Assembly: GCF_017874595.1 (NCBI RefSeq)
Contig: NZ_JAGILA010000002.1
Span: 1 to 64,000 of the forward strand
DNA from: Sinorhizobium kostiense
Lineage (GTDB): Bacteria; Pseudomonadota; Alphaproteobacteria; Rhizobiales; Rhizobiaceae
Length of the DNA: 64,000 nucleotides
Reading direction: 5' to 3'
The translations under genes and the position numbers were made by a program. Under the pieces are notes generated by a model. The model was not told the DNA's origin. It searched no databases and saw only the letters and a list, made by a program, of their open reading frames with translations. Positions 22,634-34,644 of this stretch are shown here, piece after piece. Numbering within the stretch: position 1 is the first letter of the stretch; every line of letters starts with the position of its first letter.

Positions 22634-24627
22634 CAGAGGGAACTCCCGAGCATCATCCATGTAACGAGCGCTGCAATGCCGATCAGCATCGCGAACGCGT
22701 AGTGATAGAGGTAACCGGTCTGCAGCCGTACGACACGGTCGGTCACGTCGAGAACGCGCGCCGCCACCCCGTTCGGTCCGAATCCGTCGATCACCCGGCC
22801 GTCACCCTGCTTCCAGAGGAAGGTGCCGAGGCGCTTGGCAGTGCGCACGAAGAGGAAATCGTAGAGCTCGTCGAAGTACCACTTGTTCAGGAGGAACAGG
22901 TATAGGCCACGGTGCTGTTCGGCCAGGTACTTCGGCGTCTCGGGCGAACGGATATACATGTACCAGGCGGTCAGGAGACCAATTGCCATGGCGACGAACG
23001 GGCTCCACTTCACCCACAGCGGAACATGGTGGAATTCCTCGAGAATCTCGTTTTCCGGCAGCGTGAAGAGCGCGCCCTGCCAGAACTCCGCATAGTGGTG
23101 GCCGAAGAAGTGATCGTGGAAGAGGAAGCCCGCGACAAGCGCACCAAGCGCCAGGACATAGAGCGGCACCAGCATGACCTGCGGCGATTCATGCACGTGA
23201 TGCATGACGTCGGCCGACGCGCGTGGCCTGCCGTGGAACGTCATGAAGGTCAGGCGCCAGGAATAGAAGCTGGTGAAGAGCGCGGCGACCACCAGGAGGA
23301 TGAAGGCTAAGCCTGAAACGACGCTGTGCGAGGCAAACGTCGATTCGATGATCGCATCCTTCGAGAAGAATCCAGCCGTACCGAACAGCGTGCCGGGGAT
23401 GCCGACGCCGGTGAGCGCGATCGTTCCGATGAACATCATCCAATAGGTAACCGGAATGTGCGTGCGCAGGCCGCCCATGTGGCGCATGTCCTGCTCACCA
23501 TCCACGGCGTGGATGACGGAGCCGGCGCCGAGGAACAACAGCGCTTTGAAGAAGGCGTGTGTAAAGAGATGGAAAATCGCAGCGCCATAGGCCCCGACGC
23601 CGAGCGCGACGAACATGTAGCCGAGCTGGGAGCAGGTCGAATAGGCGATGACGCGCTTGATGTCGTTCTGGACGAGGCCGACCGTCGCCGCGAAGAAGGC
23701 GGTGATGGCGCCGATCACGGTGACGACGGTCAGCGCGTCCGGCGACAGTTCGAACAAGGGCGACATGCGGGCGACGAGGAAGACGCCGGCGGTCACCATG
23801 GTTGCGGCATGGATGAGGGCCGAAACCGGTGTCGGGCCTTCCATGGCGTCCGGCAACCAGGTGTGCAGCAGGAACTGCGCCGACTTGCCCATGGCGCCCA
23901 TGAAAAGCAGGACGCAGGCGGCGGTCAGGGCATCCGCCTTGTCGAGCTGCATGCCGAAGAGATTGATGACGGCCTCGCCTGCCGCGGCGCCCTCAGCAGG
24001 CAGGTAGCTCTGAGCGGCAGCAAAGATTGTTTCTAAGTTGACCGATCCGAAGAGAACGAAGACGGCGAAGATGCCGAGAGCGAAGCCGAAGTCGCCGACA
24101 CGGTTGACGATGAACGCCTTCATTGCCGCGGCATTGGCCGAGGGCTTCTTGTACCAGAAACCGATCAGCAGGTAGGACGCAAGACCCACGCCTTCCCAGC
24201 CGAAGAACATCTGCAGCAGGTTGTCCGCCGTCACCAGCATCAGCATCGCGAAGGTGAAGAGCGACAGATAGCCGAAAAAGCGCGGACGATGGGGATCGTG
24301 GTGCATGTAGCCGATCGAATAGATATGCACCAGCGTCGAGACCGTATTGACGACCACGAACATGACCGCTGTCAGCGTGTCGACGCGGAAGGCCCATTCG
24401 ACGTCGAAGCTGCCGGACTGGATCCAGCGCAGCACCGAAACCCTGATCATCTCCTCCTCGCCGAGCGCGACGTCGAAGAAGACGAGCCAGGAGAGCGCCA
24501 GCGCGATGAGCATCAGCCCGCTGGTCACGTATTCGGATGCCTTTGCGCCGATCTGCGTGCCGAGGAGGCCGGCGATCAGAAAGCCGATCAGAGGCAGGAA
24601 GACGATAGCCTTGATAATGGTGTCCAT
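22633..24627 (-). CDS. nuoL: NADH-quinone oxidoreductase subunit L
   Basis: 664 residues, the largest antiporter-like subunit of complex I, with 15-16 TM helices plus the long C-terminal lateral helix ([20 protein letters not shown] region). [20 protein letters not shown] carries the conserved Glu. [20 protein letters not shown] carries the conserved lysine region, and [20 protein letters not shown] follows. It starts 7 nt after the nuoK stop. Confidence 0.97.
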   Translation of the reverse strand: MDTIIKAIVFLPLIGFLIAGLLGTQIGAKASEYVTSGLMLIALALSWLVFFDVALGEEEMIRVSVLRWIQSGSFDVEWAFRVDTLTAVMFVVVNTVSTLVHIYSIGYMHHDPHRPRFFGYLSLFTFAMLMLVTADNLLQMFFGWEGVGLASYLLIGFWYKKPSANAAAMKAFIVNRVGDFGFALGIFAVFVLFGSVNLETIFAAAQSYLPAEGAAAGEAVINLFGMQLDKADALTAACVLLFMGAMGKSAQFLLHTWLPDAMEGPTPVSALIHAATMVTAGVFLVARMSPLFELSPDALTVVTVIGAITAFFAATVGLVQNDIKRVIAYSTCSQLGYMFVALGVGAYGAAIFHLFTHAFFKALLFLGAGSVIHAVDGEQDMRHMGGLRTHIPVTYWMMFIGTIALTGVGIPGTLFGTAGFFSKDAIIESTFASHSVVSGLAFILLVVAALFTSFYSWRLTFMTFHGRPRASADVMHHVHESPQVMLVPLYVLALGALVAGFLFHDHFFGHHYAEFWQGALFTLPENEILEEFHHVPLWVKWSPFVAMAIGLLTAWYMYIRSPETPKYLAEQHRGLYLFLLNKWYFDELYDFLFVRTAKRLGTFLWKQGDGRVIDGFGPNGVAARVLDVTDRVVRLQTGYLYHYAFAMLIGIAALVTWMMLGSSL

Positions 24628-24634
24628 GGCCCTG

Positions 24635-24943
24635 TCAGCCCTTCATCATATTGACGTCTTCGACCGCGATTGAGCCGCGGTTGCGGTAGAAGACGACGAG
24701 AATTGCAAGTCCGATGGCCGCTTCGGCGGCCGCGACGGTCAGAATGAACAGCGCGAAGACCTGCCCGGTGATGTCGTTCAGGAATGACGAGAAAGCCACC
24801 ATGTTGATGTTGACCGCGAGCAGGATGAGCTCGATCGACATCAGAATGACGATGACGTTCTTCCGGTTGAGGAAGATGCCGAAGACGCCGAGCGTGAACA
24901 GAATGGCGCTGACGGTCAGATAGTGGGAAATTCCGATTTCCAT
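24635..24943 (-). CDS. nuoK: NADH-quinone oxidoreductase subunit K
   Basis: 102 residues, three TM helices, a proton-path subunit of complex I related to Mrp[20 protein letters not shown] is the standard N terminus. The two conserved membrane glutamates are in [18 protein letters not shown] and [16 protein letters not shown]. The start was set at the ATG at 24943. The longer frame upstream has an unrelated Arg/Ser-rich leader. Confidence 0.96.
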   Translation of the reverse strand: MEIGISHYLTVSAILFTLGVFGIFLNRKNVIVILMSIELILLAVNINMVAFSSFLNDITGQVFALFILTVAAAEAAIGLAILVVFYRNRGSIAVEDVNMMKG

Positions 24944-24971
24944 TTTTGTAGTCCTCGACCTCGCGTCCGGA

Positions 24972-25586
24972 TTAAATGCCCTGCCCCGGCTTGACCGTGA
25001 CCACCTCGACGGCGGTTTCGGGCGTGCGGGCAACCTGGCGCGGAATGCTTTGGCGCTTGATGTTCTGACGGTGACGCAGGGTCAGCACGATGGCGCCGAT
25101 CATGGCGACGAGCAGCACGAGCCCCGCGATCTGGAAGAAGTAAACGTAATGGGTATAGAGGACATCGCCGAGCGCCGCGGTGTTGCTGCGTTCGCTCACG
25201 GCAGGCATCGGCATCGCGATCCCTTTGGCGATCTCCGGCGAGAAGGTCGTGCCGCCAACGACGATGATCAGTTCGGCCGCGAGGATCAGACCGATCAGCG
25301 CGCCGATCGGCGCATATTCAAGCACGCCGGCGCGCAGCTCGGCAAAGTCGATGTCGAGCATCATCACGACGAAGAGGAAGAGAACGGCCACGGCGCCGAC
25401 ATAGACCACGAGCAGGATCATCGCCAGGAACTCGGCACCCGTCAGCAGGAAGAGGCCTGCCGCGTTGAAGAAGGTCAGGATCAGGAACAGAACCGAATAG
25501 ACCGGATTCTTCGCCGCGATGACCATGAAAGCCGACGCCACGGCGATGAAGGCGAAGAGATAGAAAAAAAGAGCCTGCAGACCCAT
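24972..25586 (-). CDS. nuoJ: NADH-quinone oxidoreductase subunit J
   Basis: 204 residues with five TM helices. It forms the E-channel region of the membrane arm of complex [21 protein letters not shown] and [20 protein letters not shown] are the hallmark TM3 region with the pi-bulge Tyr. The start at 25586 ([15 protein letters not shown]) is the family N terminus, and the longer frame to 25700 is not. The 147-nt spacer to nuoI is the longest in the operon and holds no obvious gene. Confidence 0.95.
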   Translation of the reverse strand: MGLQALFFYLFAFIAVASAFMVIAAKNPVYSVLFLILTFFNAAGLFLLTGAEFLAMILLVVYVGAVAVLFLFVVMMLDIDFAELRAGVLEYAPIGALIGLILAAELIIVVGGTTFSPEIAKGIAMPMPAVSERSNTAALGDVLYTHYVYFFQIAGLVLLVAMIGAIVLTLRHRQNIKRQSIPRQVARTPETAVEVVTVKPGQGI

Positions 25587-25733
25587 GATCGGTGCCTTTT
25601 TGTCTTTGCTCGGCGTGAAGGCCCCGCCCCCACTCCATGAGGCAAGGCCGGACCTCAGTCCGGCCGGTGCCCCAAACCCGTTTTCTACGCACCGCTTCAA
25701 GGAGCGACGCGATACTCCGTGACGCGGACGGCC

Positions 25734-26225
25734 TCAGCGATAGGGCGAGTCCATTGCGATGTTGCGCGCGATTTCCCGTTCCCACCGGTCGCCATTGGCG
25801 AGGAGCTTTTCCTTGTCGTAGTAGAGCTCTTCGCGCGTCTCGGTGGCGAATTCGAAGTTCGGCCCTTCGACGATTGCGTCGACCGGACAGGCTTCCTGGC
25901 AGAAACCGCAATAGATGCACTTCACCATGTCGATGTCGTAGCGCACAGTGCGGCGCGTCCCGTCGTTGCGACGCGGACCGGCTTCGATGGTGATGGCCTG
26001 GGCAGGACAGATCGCCTCGCAGAGCTTGCAGGCAATGCAACGCTCTTCGCCGTTCGGATAGCGGCGCAGGGCGTGCTCACCGCGGAAGCGCGGGCTGACA
26101 TGCCCCTTCTCGAAGGGATAGTTCACCGTTGCCTTCGGCCGGAAGAAATAGCGCATCGACAGCATGAATGCCGCGACGAATTCCTTGAGGAACAGCGAGT
26201 TGACGGCTTGGGTGAGGCCGGCCAT
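25734..26225 (-). CDS. nuoI: NADH-quinone oxidoreductase subunit I
   Basis: 163 residues, a ferredoxin-like subunit of the peripheral arm carrying clusters N6a and N6b. Two complete 4Fe-4S motifs are visible, [12 protein letters not shown] and [32 protein letters not shown] precedes the first. The N-terminal amphipathic helix attaches it to the membrane. The start at 26225 follows GGAGG. Confidence 0.97.
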   Translation of the reverse strand: MAGLTQAVNSLFLKEFVAAFMLSMRYFFRPKATVNYPFEKGHVSPRFRGEHALRRYPNGEERCIACKLCEAICPAQAITIEAGPRRNDGTRRTVRYDIDMVKCIYCGFCQEACPVDAIVEGPNFEFATETREELYYDKEKLLANGDRWEREIARNIAMDSPYR

Positions 26226-26288
26226 CTTAACCTCCAAACTTGCCGGCCTGGGAGGCGCCGGCGGTATGCAGCGAAGCTCGAGTGGCCA

Positions 26289-27332
26289 TTACGCCCACCC
26301 CATCAGCTTCAGAACGAATGCGACGATGACCACCATGCCGAGCGACAGCGGCAGGAAGACCTTCCAACCGAGACGCATCAGCTGGTCGTAGCGGTAGCGC
26401 GGCACGAAAGCCTTCACCATCGCGAACATGAAGAACACGAGCGAAGCCTTCAGCACGAACCAGACGATGCCCGGCACCCAGTTCAGGAGCCAGATGTCTA
26501 CCGGAGGCAGCCAGCCGCCGAGGAAAAGGATCGTCGTCAGGGCGCACATCAGGCAGATGGCCGCGTATTCGCCAAGCATGAACATCATGTACGGGGTCGA
26601 GCCGTATTCGACCATGAAGCCGGCGACGAGTTCCGATTCGGCTTCCGGCAGGTCGAAGGGCGGGCGGTTCGTCTCGGCAAGCGCCGAGATGAAGAACACG
26701 ATGAACATCGGGAAAAGCGACAGCCAGTGCCAGTCGAGGAAGGAAGCCGGCAGGCCGATCCTGGTTCCGAGGCCGTCGGTCTGGGCGGTGACGATGTCCG
26801 TCAGGTTCAGCGAGCCGACGGTGAGCAGCACGGTGATGATGACGAAGCCGATCGAGACTTCGTATGACACCATCTGCGCGGCAGAGCGCAAGGCTCCAAG
26901 GAACGGATATTTCGAGTTCGAGGCCCAACCGCCCATGATGATGCCATAAACCTCGAGAGAAGATATGGCGAAGACGAAGAGGATGCCGACATTGATGTCC
27001 GCGATCACCCAACCCGCATTGAGCGGAATGACGGCCCAGGCGGCAAGAGCCAGCGTCACGGAGACCAATGGGGCGAGCAGGAAGATCGTCTTGTTGGCAC
27101 CGGCGGGAATGATCGGCTCCTTGAAGACGAACTTCAAAAGATCGGCGAAAGACTGGAACAACCCCCAGGGACCGACGACGTTCGGGCCACGGCGCATCTG
27201 AACGGCCGCCCAGATTTTGCGGTCCGCGAGCAGGATATAGGCGATGAAGAGAAGCAGCGCGACCAGAAGCAGGAGCGACTGGCCGATGATGATGGCCCCG
27301 GGCCAGACATAGGTCGAAATGAAAGCGTCCAT
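26289..27332 (-). CDS. nuoH: NADH-quinone oxidoreductase subunit H
   Basis: 347 residues, about eight TM helices, forming the quinone chamber between peripheral and membrane arms of complex I. Seen are [60 protein letters not shown] (quinone-site acidic loop) and [20 protein letters not shown]. It starts 20 nt after nuoG. Confidence 0.97.
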   Translation of the reverse strand: MDAFISTYVWPGAIIIGQSLLLLVALLLFIAYILLADRKIWAAVQMRRGPNVVGPWGLFQSFADLLKFVFKEPIIPAGANKTIFLLAPLVSVTLALAAWAVIPLNAGWVIADINVGILFVFAISSLEVYGIIMGGWASNSKYPFLGALRSAAQMVSYEVSIGFVIITVLLTVGSLNLTDIVTAQTDGLGTRIGLPASFLDWHWLSLFPMFIVFFISALAETNRPPFDLPEAESELVAGFMVEYGSTPYMMFMLGEYAAICLMCALTTILFLGGWLPPVDIWLLNWVPGIVWFVLKASLVFFMFAMVKAFVPRYRYDQLMRLGWKVFLPLSLGMVVIVAFVLKLMGWA

Positions 27333-27352
27333 GATGCTCTATTCCCTCGCGC

Positions 27353-29434
27353 TCATTCCGCCGCAGCTTTGAAATTATTGCGCGCCAAGGCCGAGCATTC
27401 GGCCATGACGGCGGATGCGCGCGCTATCGGGTTCGTCAAATAGAAGTCTTTGACCGGAGACGCAAACACGGATTTCGCCATCTCACCGGCTTTTTGCGCG
27501 AGTGCGGCAATTTCGTCGTTGGCGCCCACGGCGATGCCGTCGACCTCCGCGAAATGCGGATAAGCGGCGAAGAGCCTGGTGCGCAATTCGCCGAGCGAAT
27601 CGAACGGCAGCTTCCTGCCAAGCACATCCGAAAGCGCGCGGATGATTGCCCAATCCTCGCGGGCGTCGCCGGGCGCAAAGCCGGCGCGGTTGCCCATCTG
27701 CACCCGGCCTTCGGTGTTGACCCAGATACCGGATTTTTCGGTGTAGGCGGCACCCGGCAGAATGACGTCGGCAGCGTGCGCGCCATTGTCGCCATGTGAG
27801 CCGATGTAAACGGTGAAGCCCGATTTGCGCGCCGAAAGATCGAGTTCGTCCGCGCCGAGCAGGAACAACACGTCCGTTCCCGCCACCATCTCGGCCGCGG
27901 CCTTGCCGCCTTTGCCGGGCACGAAGCCGAGATCGAGACCGCCGACGCGCGCGGCAGCGGTATGCAGGATGGCGAAACCGTTCCATGCCGCGCCGACGGC
28001 GCCGACCGCGACCGCCAGCTTTGCGGCATTGGCGAGAACGGCGGCGCCGCCCTCCCCTGTGAGGGCACCCTGGCCGACGATGATCAGCGGCCGTTCGGCC
28101 TTCTTGAGCGTCGCGAAGAACTTCGCCTTGCCCGAAACGAGCTCGGCCAAAGTATCGGTGCCGGCACCGAGATATTCATGCTCGTATCGCAATTCGCTCC
28201 GCTCGCCGATCACGGCGATCGGGAAGTTGCCCATGCGGTAGCGCTTGCGGATGCGGGCGTTGAGAACCGAGGCTTCGAAACGCGGATTGGAACCGATGAT
28301 GAGGAGCGCGTCGGCGCTTTCGATGCCCTGGATCGTCGGGTTGAAGAGATAGCTTGCGCGCCCGAGCGACGGGTCGAGAGCTGCGCCGTCCTGACGGCAA
28401 TCGAGGTTCTCGGAGCCGAGCGAGGAGACGAGCTCCTTCAGCGCATACATTTCCTCGACGGCGGCAAGATCGCCGGCGATCGCGCCGATCCGGTCGCCCG
28501 AGGTACTGTCGACGGCGGCCTTGATGGCCTGGAACGCCTCGCCCCAGCTCGCCGGCTGCAGACGGCCGTCCTTCTTCACATAGGGGCGGTCGAGGCGCTG
28601 CGTCTTCAACCCATCCCAGATGAAGCGGGTCTTGTCGGAGATCCACTCCTCGTTGATGTCCTCGTTGACGCGCGGCATGATCCGCATCACCTCGCGGCCG
28701 CGCGTGTCGACGCGGATCGCAGAGCCGAGCGCATCCATCACGTCGATCGATTCGGTCTTGTTGAGCTCCCATGGACGGGCGGTGAAGGCGAACGGCCTCG
28801 AGGTCAGCGCGCCGACCGGGCAGAGGTCGACGACGTTGCCCTGCAGTTCCGACGTCATCGCCTGCTCGAGATAGGTGGTGATTTCCGCATCCTCGCCGCG
28901 GCCGATCAGGCCGAGCTCGGCAATGCCGGCAACCTCGGTCGTAAAGCGGACGCAGCGAGTGCAATGGATGCAGCGGTTCATCACCGTCTTGACGAGCGGG
29001 CCGATATACTTGTCCTCGACCGCGCGCTTGTTTTCCTGATAGCGCGAGTTGTCGATGCCGAAGGCCATCGCCTGGTCCTGCAGGTCGCACTCGCCGCCCT
29101 GGTCGCAGATCGGACAATCGAGCGGATGGTTGATCAGCAGGAACTCCATGACGCCTTCGCGCGCCTTCTTGACCATCGGCGTGGTCGTGAAGATTTCCGG
29201 CGCCTCGCCATTCGGCCCTGGGCGCAGGTCGCGGACACCCATGGCGCAGGACGCCGCCGGCTTCGGCGGACCGCCCTTCACCTCGATCAGACACATGCGG
29301 CAGTTGCCGGCAACCGAAAGCCGCTCATGGAAACAGAAGCGCGGGACCTCGGCGCCGGCCTCTTCGCACGCCTGCAGCAGCGTGAAATGATCCGGGACCT
29401 CGATCTCTTTTCCGTCGACTCTCAGCTTAGCCAT
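27353..29434 (-). CDS. nuoG: NADH-quinone oxidoreductase subunit G
   Basis: 693 residues, the large Fe-S subunit of the peripheral arm. The N-terminal 2Fe-2S ferredoxin domain has FCFHERLSVAGNCRMCLIEV. The His-Cys3 cluster motif is HPLDCPICDQGGECDLQ, and further 4Fe-4S cysteines are in MNRCIHCTRCVRFTTEVAG. The remainder is a molybdopterin-oxidoreductase-like domain without the cofactor. The ATG at 29434 (MAKLRVDGKEIEVPDH) is chosen over a TTG at 29446. Confidence 0.97.
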   Translation of the reverse strand: MAKLRVDGKEIEVPDHFTLLQACEEAGAEVPRFCFHERLSVAGNCRMCLIEVKGGPPKPAASCAMGVRDLRPGPNGEAPEIFTTTPMVKKAREGVMEFLLINHPLDCPICDQGGECDLQDQAMAFGIDNSRYQENKRAVEDKYIGPLVKTVMNRCIHCTRCVRFTTEVAGIAELGLIGRGEDAEITTYLEQAMTSELQGNVVDLCPVGALTSRPFAFTARPWELNKTESIDVMDALGSAIRVDTRGREVMRIMPRVNEDINEEWISDKTRFIWDGLKTQRLDRPYVKKDGRLQPASWGEAFQAIKAAVDSTSGDRIGAIAGDLAAVEEMYALKELVSSLGSENLDCRQDGAALDPSLGRASYLFNPTIQGIESADALLIIGSNPRFEASVLNARIRKRYRMGNFPIAVIGERSELRYEHEYLGAGTDTLAELVSGKAKFFATLKKAERPLIIVGQGALTGEGGAAVLANAAKLAVAVGAVGAAWNGFAILHTAAARVGGLDLGFVPGKGGKAAAEMVAGTDVLFLLGADELDLSARKSGFTVYIGSHGDNGAHAADVILPGAAYTEKSGIWVNTEGRVQMGNRAGFAPGDAREDWAIIRALSDVLGRKLPFDSLGELRTRLFAAYPHFAEVDGIAVGANDEIAALAQKAGEMAKSVFASPVKDFYLTNPIARASAVMAECSALARNNFKAAAE

Positions 29435-29550
29435 CTTCGTACTCAATCCTGTCTTCCGTCCGCCTGCTCTTGCTTGCCGGCAGACAATTCCTTTACGGCC
29501 TTGTTCGTCACGACCTTGCCGCTTGCGGTGATATCCCGGCGGCCATCACC

Positions 29551-30366
29551 TTATTTCTTTCCGATCAGCGCCTTCGCTTGGCCGACCCAATCGTCGCGCG
29601 CGATGCGGCCTTCCAGACCTAACTCCGCATCGAGCCGCGCCACATCCGCCGCGCTCAAAGCCGCGACGTCGGCGAGCCGGCGAATGCCCCTGCCGTTCAA
29701 CACCTGCTCCAGCTTCGGGCCGACCCCGGAGATGCGCTTGAGATCGTCGCTGGGATTGCTCCTCGGCGCCGACGCGGCCGGCTTTCTGGCGGCCTTCGGC
29801 TTCCGTGCGGTAACGGGAGCCACCGGAGCTGGCGACGCCTTCGCTTCGGCCGGCTTTGCCGGCGCCGACGCGGCCGGCTTTGTGGCGGCCTTCGGCTTGG
29901 GCGCACTAACGGGAGCCGCCGGAGCTGGCGACGCCTTCGCTTCGGCGGGCTTTGCCGGCGCCGGCGCGGCTGGCTTTGTGGCGGCCTTCGGCTTCGGCGT
30001 GGTAACGGGGGAAACCGGCGCTGGCGACGCCTTCGCTTCGGCCGGCTTTGCCGGCGACGCAGCGCTCGGCTCCGCGGGGCGCGGCGGCACACGCTCCACG
30101 ACGGTCTTTTGCAGAACGCTTGCCGCGCCCTGCATCACGCCGAACATGATTCCGGCAATGTGGCTCGTCAGGCCGAAGCCAAGAGCCGTCGCGGTGGCCA
30201 CAGCCGCGGCGGGGTGCGCCATCATCGGATGCAGCGACGCATTCGGGATCTTCTTCACCCATTCGGCCACGGCGAACGGATCGGCCGGATTCGCGTCGGC
30301 GACACGCGCAAACGGAATAACGGTTACCACTTCCCTGCCCTGCCCTTCCTTGCGTTCACCGGCCAT
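29551..30366 (-). CDS. Ala/Pro/Lys repeat protein with C-terminal helix-hairpin-helix, embedded in nuo operon
   Basis: 271 residues between nuoF (6 nt away) and nuoG. The N-terminal 95 residues include a hydrophobic helix (HPAAAVATATALGFGLTSHI) and a phasin-like pattern. Residues 107-202 are three tandem 32-residue repeats beginning KPAEAKASPAP. The C terminus (about 206-271) has DDLKRISGVGPKLEQVLN and GIRRLADVAALSAADVARLD, the HhH-like module often attached to NuoE or to ribosomal-protein L21-like proteins in alphaproteobacteria. Membership of the nuo operon is clear. A role as an accessory or assembly protein of complex I is inference, and the HhH module could equally bind nucleic acid. Confidence 0.85.
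   Translation of the reverse strand: MAGERKEGQGREVVTVIPFARVADANPADPFAVAEWVKKIPNASLHPMMAHPAAAVATATALGFGLTSHIAGIMFGVMQGAASVLQKTVVERVPPRPAEPSAASPAKPAEAKASPAPVSPVTTPKPKAATKPAAPAPAKPAEAKASPAPAAPVSAPKPKAATKPAASAPAKPAEAKASPAPVAPVTARKPKAARKPAASAPRSNPSDDLKRISGVGPKLEQVLNGRGIRRLADVAALSAADVARLDAELGLEGRIARDDWVGQAKALIGKK
29761..30048 (-). repeat. Three tandem 96-bp (32-residue) repeats
   Basis: Each unit begins KPAEAKASPAP and contains KPKAA, with changes mainly at two or three positions. The DNA copies are also very similar, so slippage or recombination is likely to make copy number variable between strains. They lie between the membrane-like N terminus and the HhH C terminus and probably form an extended flexible linker. 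Confidence 0.85.
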
Positions 30367-30372
30367 GTTTCG

Positions 30373-31677
<1,305 letters not shown>

Positions 31678-31689
31678 TGTGTCACCTCT

Positions 31690-32514
31690 TTACCGCTTCT
31701 TCTGAGGCTTGGATTTGTCGACGGTGGTCTCGCCCTCGACCTTGGCGATCTTCGCCGCTTCCTTCTTGGCAGTTGCCGGGGTCTTGAGCGCCGGATTGGT
31801 GACATCGGCTGCGGTTTTCGGCTTGGCGGCGTTCGCAGGCGGCACGCTGATCGCCTTTTCGTCCGGCGCCTTGCGCGCGCGGCCTGCCTTCTTCTCGGCC
31901 GGCTCCGGCGCGTTCAGGCTCGTCAGACCACCGATCGGCGCCGAATAGATGCGCTCGACCTGCGGACCTGGCTCGATTTCAGCGCCCCTGCCCGCCTCGA
32001 ACGCATCGATGATTTCCTCAAGCCGCTCTGGCGTCAGGTCCTCGTAACTATCCTTGAAGATCATGACCATCGGCGCGTTCACGCAGGCGCCCTGACACTC
32101 GACCTCTTCCCAGGAGAGCGTGCCGCTCTGGTTCAGCTCGAAGGGCTCAGGAGCGATCTTCTTCTTGCAGAGCTTGATCAGGTCCTCCGCGCCGCGCAAC
32201 ATGCAGGGCGTCGTGCCGCAGACCTGCACATGCGCGCGCGTTCCGACGGGCTTCAGCTGAAACTGCGTATAAAATGTCGCCACTTCGAGAACGCGGATAT
32301 AGGCCATGCCGAGCATATCGGCGATCGCTTCGATGGCCGCCCGCGTCACCCAGCCGTCCTGCTCCTGGGCGCGCATCAGCAATGGGATCACCGCCGACTG
32401 CTCGCGACCCTGCGGATATTTCTTGATCGTTGCCTTGGCCCAGGCGGCGTTCTCCTTGCTGAAGGCAAAGCTCGCTGGCTGGACAGTGTCTTCGGCTAGT
32501 CGACGAACGGACAT
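31690..32514 (-). CDS. nuoE: NADH-quinone oxidoreductase subunit E with long basic C-terminal tail
   Basis: 274 residues. The thioredoxin-like core (to about residue 180) binds the N1a 2Fe-2S cluster through [14 protein letters not shown] and [11 protein letters not shown]. The last ~75 residues, after [20 protein letters not shown], are Lys/Ala/Pro-rich and absent from short NuoE proteins such as that of E. coli. They resemble in composition the repeat region of the neighbouring 271-residue protein. The ATG at 32514 is preferred; a GTG at 32526 is possible. Confidence 0.96.
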   Translation of the reverse strand: MSVRRLAEDTVQPASFAFSKENAAWAKATIKKYPQGREQSAVIPLLMRAQEQDGWVTRAAIEAIADMLGMAYIRVLEVATFYTQFQLKPVGTRAHVQVCGTTPCMLRGAEDLIKLCKKKIAPEPFELNQSGTLSWEEVECQGACVNAPMVMIFKDSYEDLTPERLEEIIDAFEAGRGAEIEPGPQVERIYSAPIGGLTSLNAPEPAEKKAGRARKAPDEKAISVPPANAAKPKTAADVTNPALKTPATAKKEAAKIAKVEGETTVDKSKPQKKR

Positions 32515-32530
32515 TCTAGTGGACACCTTA

Positions 32531-32776
32531 TCAATTGATCGAACCGCACCGCGACCTCGTCAGCGTGACGAATTCGCAGGCATAGGCCGACTGGTCTTTC
32601 TGCAAAAACACGATGTAGCGCGTGCCGTTGGCGACGGCTGCCTTGATCTCGTAACCCTTTGCGAGCAGCGCGGCCATGGACCCACCGGAGGAAGTCTCGC
32701 TCGCCACCTGCTCCTGAGCGAAGGCCGGGCCAACAAGCGCAAACGATCCAAGAGCGGCAAGCAGCGCCAGACGCAT
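32531..32776 (-). CDS. Small exported protein between nuoD and nuoE
   Basis: 81 residues with a clear Sec signal peptide ([20 protein letters not shown], cleavage after residue 20) and a mature part of about 60 residues with two cysteines ([17 protein letters not shown]) that could form a disulfide. The start codon shares one base with the nuoD stop (TGATG), so translation is coupled to nuoD. The mature sequence [20 protein letters not shown] suggests a small beta-rich domain. Unknown function; a periplasmic location next to complex I is inferred. Confidence 0.85.
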   Translation of the reverse strand: MRLALLAALGSFALVGPAFAQEQVASETSSGGSMAALLAKGYEIKAAVANGTRYIVFLQKDQSAYACEFVTLTRSRCGSIN

Positions 32777-33966
32777 CAGCGATCCACCTCGCCGAATACG
32801 ATGTCGAGCGAGCCCAGCACAGCCGAAACGTCGGCAAGCTGGTGTCCGCGACAGAGGAAATCCATGGCCTGAAGATGCGCATAGCCCGGTGCACGGATCT
32901 TGCAACGGTATGGCTTGTTGGTGCCATCCGAGACAAGATAAACGCCGAACTCGCCCTTGGGCGCCTCGACGGCGGCATAGACCTCGCCGGCCGGCACGTG
33001 GTAGCCCTCGGTGTAGAGCTTGAAATGATGGATCAGTGCTTCCATCGAGCGCTTCATCTCGCCGCGCTTCGGCGGCACGATCTTGCCGTCGAGCGAGGAA
33101 ATCGGCCCGACCTTCGCATCGCCAAGCAGGCGATCCACGCACTGGCGCATGATGCGCGCGGATTGACGCATCTCGATCATACGGATGAGATACCGGTCGT
33201 AGCAGTCGCCGTTCTTGCCGATCGGGATGTCGAACTCGAGATCCGAATAGCATTCATAGGGCTGCGCCCGGCGCAGGTCCCAGGCGGCGCCCGAGCCGCG
33301 AACCATCACGCCCGAGAAGCCCCACGCCCAGGCATCCTCCAGCTTGACAACGCCGATATCGACATTGCGTTGCTTGAAGATGCGGTTGCCGGTCAGGAGC
33401 TCATCGATATCGTCGACCGTCTTCAGGAACGGCTCGATCCAGTTGCCGATATCCTCGACGAGCTGATGCGGCAGGTCCTGGTGTACGCCGCCGGGACGGA
33501 AATAGGCCGAGTGCATGCGCGCCCCGCTCGCCCGCTCGTAAAAGACCATCAGCTTCTCGCGCTCTTCGAAGCCCCAGAGCGGCGGCGTCAGCGCACCGAC
33601 GTCCATCGCCTGCGTCGTGACATTGAGCAGATGCGACAGGATGCGGCCGATTTCCGAATAGAGCACACGGATGAGCTGACCGCGGATCGGCACCTCCGTG
33701 CCCGTCAGCCGTTCGATGGCGAGCGCGAAGGCGTGCTCCTGGTTCATCGGCGCAACGTAGTCGAGCCGATCGAAATAGGGCACGGCCTGCAGATAGGTCT
33801 TGGCCTCGATCAGCTTCTCGGTGCCGCGATGGAGCAGGCCGATATGCGGATCGACACGCTCGACGATTTCGCCGTCGAGCTCGAGCACCAGGCGGAGAAC
33901 GCCGTGGGCGGCCGGATGCTGCGGACCGAAATTGATGTTGAAGTTGCGGACGTTATGTTCGGTCAT
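32776..33966 (-). CDS. nuoD: NADH-quinone oxidoreductase subunit D
   Basis: 396 residues, the 49-kDa quinone-reducing subunit of the peripheral arm. [20 protein letters not shown] is the conserved quinone-site loop. [31 protein letters not shown] and the C-terminal FGEVDR are diagnostic. The start at 33966 ([14 protein letters not shown]) removes 31 residues of low-complexity leader found in the longer frame. Confidence 0.97.
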   Translation of the reverse strand: MTEHNVRNFNINFGPQHPAAHGVLRLVLELDGEIVERVDPHIGLLHRGTEKLIEAKTYLQAVPYFDRLDYVAPMNQEHAFALAIERLTGTEVPIRGQLIRVLYSEIGRILSHLLNVTTQAMDVGALTPPLWGFEEREKLMVFYERASGARMHSAYFRPGGVHQDLPHQLVEDIGNWIEPFLKTVDDIDELLTGNRIFKQRNVDIGVVKLEDAWAWGFSGVMVRGSGAAWDLRRAQPYECYSDLEFDIPIGKNGDCYDRYLIRMIEMRQSARIMRQCVDRLLGDAKVGPISSLDGKIVPPKRGEMKRSMEALIHHFKLYTEGYHVPAGEVYAAVEAPKGEFGVYLVSDGTNKPYRCKIRAPGYAHLQAMDFLCRGHQLADVSAVLGSLDIVFGEVDR

Positions 33967-34021
33967 ACCGATTGCTCCAGGCCGGAAGGCGCCCCATCTG
34001 GGTCGCCCGGGCCGACTTATG

Positions 34022-34627
34022 TCACCGTGCCTTCGCCTTCTCGTCGCCGGGCAGCACATATTCCGTGCCTTCCCAGGGCGAGAGAAAATCGAAGTTGCGG
34101 AACTCCTGCCTCAGTTCGACGGGCTCATAGACCACCCGCTTGACCTCGTCGTCATAGCGCACCTGGACGAAGCCGGTCAGCGGGAAGTCCTTGCGCAGCG
34201 GATAGCCCTCGAAACCGTAATCGGTCAGGATGCGCCTGAGATCCGGATGGCCGGTGAAGAGAATGCCGTACATGTCGTAGGCTTCCCGTTCGAACCAGTC
34301 GGCACCGGGGAAGACCGCGGTGGCGGAGGGAACCGGCTCATCCTCGGCCGTCAAGACCTTCACCCGGACGCGGATGTTCTGCCGCGGCGACAGGAGATGA
34401 TAGACGACGTCGAAACGATCCGGCCGCTGCGGATAGTCGACGCCGCAGACGTCGATCAGGTTGACGAAACCGCACTGCACGTCGTCGCGCAGGAAGGTCA
34501 GGAGCGCGATCAGGTTCTCTGCCTTCGCCGTGAGCGTCAGCTCACCATACTTGATGACAGAGTCGGCAATCAGCGCGCCGCGCGCCTCGCGGAGATAGGA
34601 CGCAAGCTCGTTCAGGGCTTCACTCAT
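34022..34627 (-). CDS. nuoC: NADH-quinone oxidoreductase subunit C
   Basis: 201 residues, the 30-kDa subunit of the peripheral arm. The signature [20 protein letters not shown] and [20 protein letters not shown] are complete. Unlike in E. coli it is separate from nuoD (55 nt between them). It is 17 nt downstream of nuoB. Confidence 0.97.
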   Translation of the reverse strand: MSEALNELASYLREARGALIADSVIKYGELTLTAKAENLIALLTFLRDDVQCGFVNLIDVCGVDYPQRPDRFDVVYHLLSPRQNIRVRVKVLTAEDEPVPSATAVFPGADWFEREAYDMYGILFTGHPDLRRILTDYGFEGYPLRKDFPLTGFVQVRYDDEVKRVVYEPVELRQEFRNFDFLSPWEGTEYVLPGDEKAKAR

Positions 34628-34644
34628 CTTAGGACCCCCTGCCC

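Noticed and set aside
29435-29550. A frame of about 33 codons continuing in phase after the stop of the HhH gene, up to nuoG
   Set aside because: No ATG, only a weak GTG start, and too short to distinguish from chance; readthrough is not indicated.
31690-32514. The basic tail of NuoE as a frameshift artefact
   Set aside because: The tail keeps rhizobial codon character and a clean stop, 12 nt before nuoF, so it is read as genuine.
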